A model generated the notes under the pieces. That model had not been told where the DNA came from. It saw nothing but the letters and a program-made list of their open reading frames with translations, and did no database searches. A stretch of 64,000 nt of DNA. Source: Lutibacter litoralis (GTDB lineage: Bacteria; Bacteroidota; Bacteroidia; Flavobacteriales; Flavobacteriaceae). The DNA is taken from the NCBI RefSeq assembly GCF_014646675.1, contig NZ_BMNS01000001.1, positions 366,212 through 430,211 of the forward strand, given 5' to 3'. A program made the position numbers and the translations under genes. Shown here piece by piece: positions 63,360 to 64,000 of this stretch. Each line of letters begins with the position of its first letter. Positions within the stretch are counted from its first letter, which is position 1.

Positions 63360-63872
63360 TTACCAACCAGAATATTTAGGAGGTTGAATGTTATTTAAAT
63401 TTAAATATACAATTAATTGTCCGCGGTGATGGGTAACGTGGTCTTGTAGTAAATTTAAAATTTGAAGTTTAGATTTTGGGCCAGCAAAGAAATCAACTTC
63501 TACTGATAAATCTTCATTAGAAATTGTTTTAATTATTTCTGAAACGCGATTAAATGAGGCTGTTAAATGCGTTATAATTTCTTCTTTTGAGTTAGGTTCA
63601 ATTTTTTTAGATTTTTCGCCATCTTTCATAAAATAAGTTTCGCTTAACCACATCATATTTTGGCGAATATGAAGCAATTGCTCTTTAAAACTCATTTGTC
63701 TTTCAGTTGGTTTAAAATTATAATTAGCTTCAGGCATAGCTTCAGCCATTTCTAATAAATAATTTTTTGAATTTTCCCACTTTATCAAGAATGCAGATTT
63801 TACATCATTTTGAGATTGTAAATTATTAGAAATCATAGTAATAAATATTGTTAGTAGCAGTATTTTTTTCAT
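63360..63872 (-). CDS. DinB-family protein with signal peptide
   Basis: A 170-residue DinB/YfiT-fold four-helix protein. MKKILLLTIFITMISNNLQS is a signal peptide, so it acts outside the cytoplasm, as is common in Flavobacteria. The metal His triad is suggested by LLHIRQNMMWLS, and HVTHHRGQLIVYLNL at the end. Family members are metal-dependent transferases or hydrolases with unknown substrates. Confidence 0.88.
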   Translation of the reverse strand: MKKILLLTIFITMISNNLQSQNDVKSAFLIKWENSKNYLLEMAEAMPEANYNFKPTERQMSFKEQLLHIRQNMMWLSETYFMKDGEKSKKIEPNSKEEIITHLTASFNRVSEIIKTISNEDLSVEVDFFAGPKSKLQILNLLQDHVTHHRGQLIVYLNLNNIQPPKYSGW

Positions 63873-63968
63873 TTTAAATCAGTTAATAAATATTATATAA
63901 AGGTTAAATATACTCAATACTTTTTTATATTTTAGCGATATACTATTTTAACTCATTTAATTAAGATT

Positions 63969-64000
63969 ATGGCAGAAGACAAAGAAAAAGCAGCAAAATT
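63969..64000 (+). CDS. recA: Start of recA (cut by window edge)
   Basis: The last bases encode MAEDKEKAAK, the usual beginning of RecA in Flavobacteriaceae, in which the next residues are expected to be LKALQLTLDKL. Only ten codons are visible, so the call rests on this match and on the AT-rich upstream promoter region. Confidence 0.55.
   Translation, partial: MAEDKEKAAK

Noticed and set aside
1-64000. CRISPR array, rRNA operon or insertion sequence
   Set aside because: No regularly spaced repeats, no rRNA-like sequence and no transposase with terminal repeats were seen anywhere in the window.

Overview
The window is 64 kb of AT-rich, densely coding chromosome from a member of the Bacteroidetes, most likely a marine Flavobacteriaceae (Lutibacter/Polaribacter-like; genus is inference). 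Supporting signs are the Bacteroidetes -7 promoter motif TAnnTTTG in front of many genes, a protein with a type IX secretion sorting tail, flavobacterial-type lipoprotein signals, few Shine-Dalgarno sequences, and a typical core gene set (rnr, rpiB, nudK, glsA, rsmI, aspS, dxs, tadA, rlmF, and recA starting at the right edge).

Layout. 1-8.7 kb is core: rnr (cut by the left edge), a lipid kinase, a 0.64 kb very AT-rich gap with DnaA-box-like words, then rpiB, a CDF metal transporter, an ElaA-type acetyltransferase, nudK, a Cof-type phosphatase and a DEAD-box helicase. 8.76-14.42 kb is a 5.6 kb integrated element sitting inside the anticodon arm of a tRNA-Ala(GGC) gene. The two tRNA halves lie at its two ends, joined by a 13-bp direct repeat. 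It carries a frameshifted tyrosine integrase, a replication-type protein, two small excisionase-like HTH proteins and a large serine recombinase. 14.8-19.2 kb returns to housekeeping and signalling genes (TPR histidine kinase, NYN/LOTUS protein, glutaminase). 19.4-25.1 kb is a patch of solitary plus-strand accessory genes with long spacers: an unknown 452-aa protein, an Asp/Asn hydroxylase-like enzyme, a DUF6624-like protein, a small CDF, an MBOAT-like fragment and a mini-MscS.

25-39 kb holds small metabolic genes, an ATP-grasp protein, a TlpA thioredoxin, a radical SAM/B12-type protein, a second DEAD-box helicase, an esterase and a 1,078-aa T9SS cargo. 39.6-43.6 kb is a TetR-controlled electrophile/aldehyde detoxification operon (DoxX, TetR, NAD(P)-binding protein, DoxX, nitroreductase, Fe-alcohol dehydrogenase). 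An HxlR/YhdH divergent pair at 45.4-46.9 kb is functionally similar. 47-64 kb contains a large secreted hydrolase, an acyl-CoA synthetase, aspS, a two-domain FKBP lipoprotein, a ClC transporter flanked by two tiny genes, tadA, an ECF-sigma envelope locus, dxs and the start of recA.

The most notable object is the tRNA-splitting element. It breaks the tRNA without rebuilding it, its serine recombinase lies directly downstream of the captured tRNA promoter and 5' half, and the alanine identity pair G3:U70 is divided between its two ends. Three short genes below 60 codons (3235-3393, 43814-43948, 55560-55712) and a small family of palindromic repeats were also found by reading the gaps.
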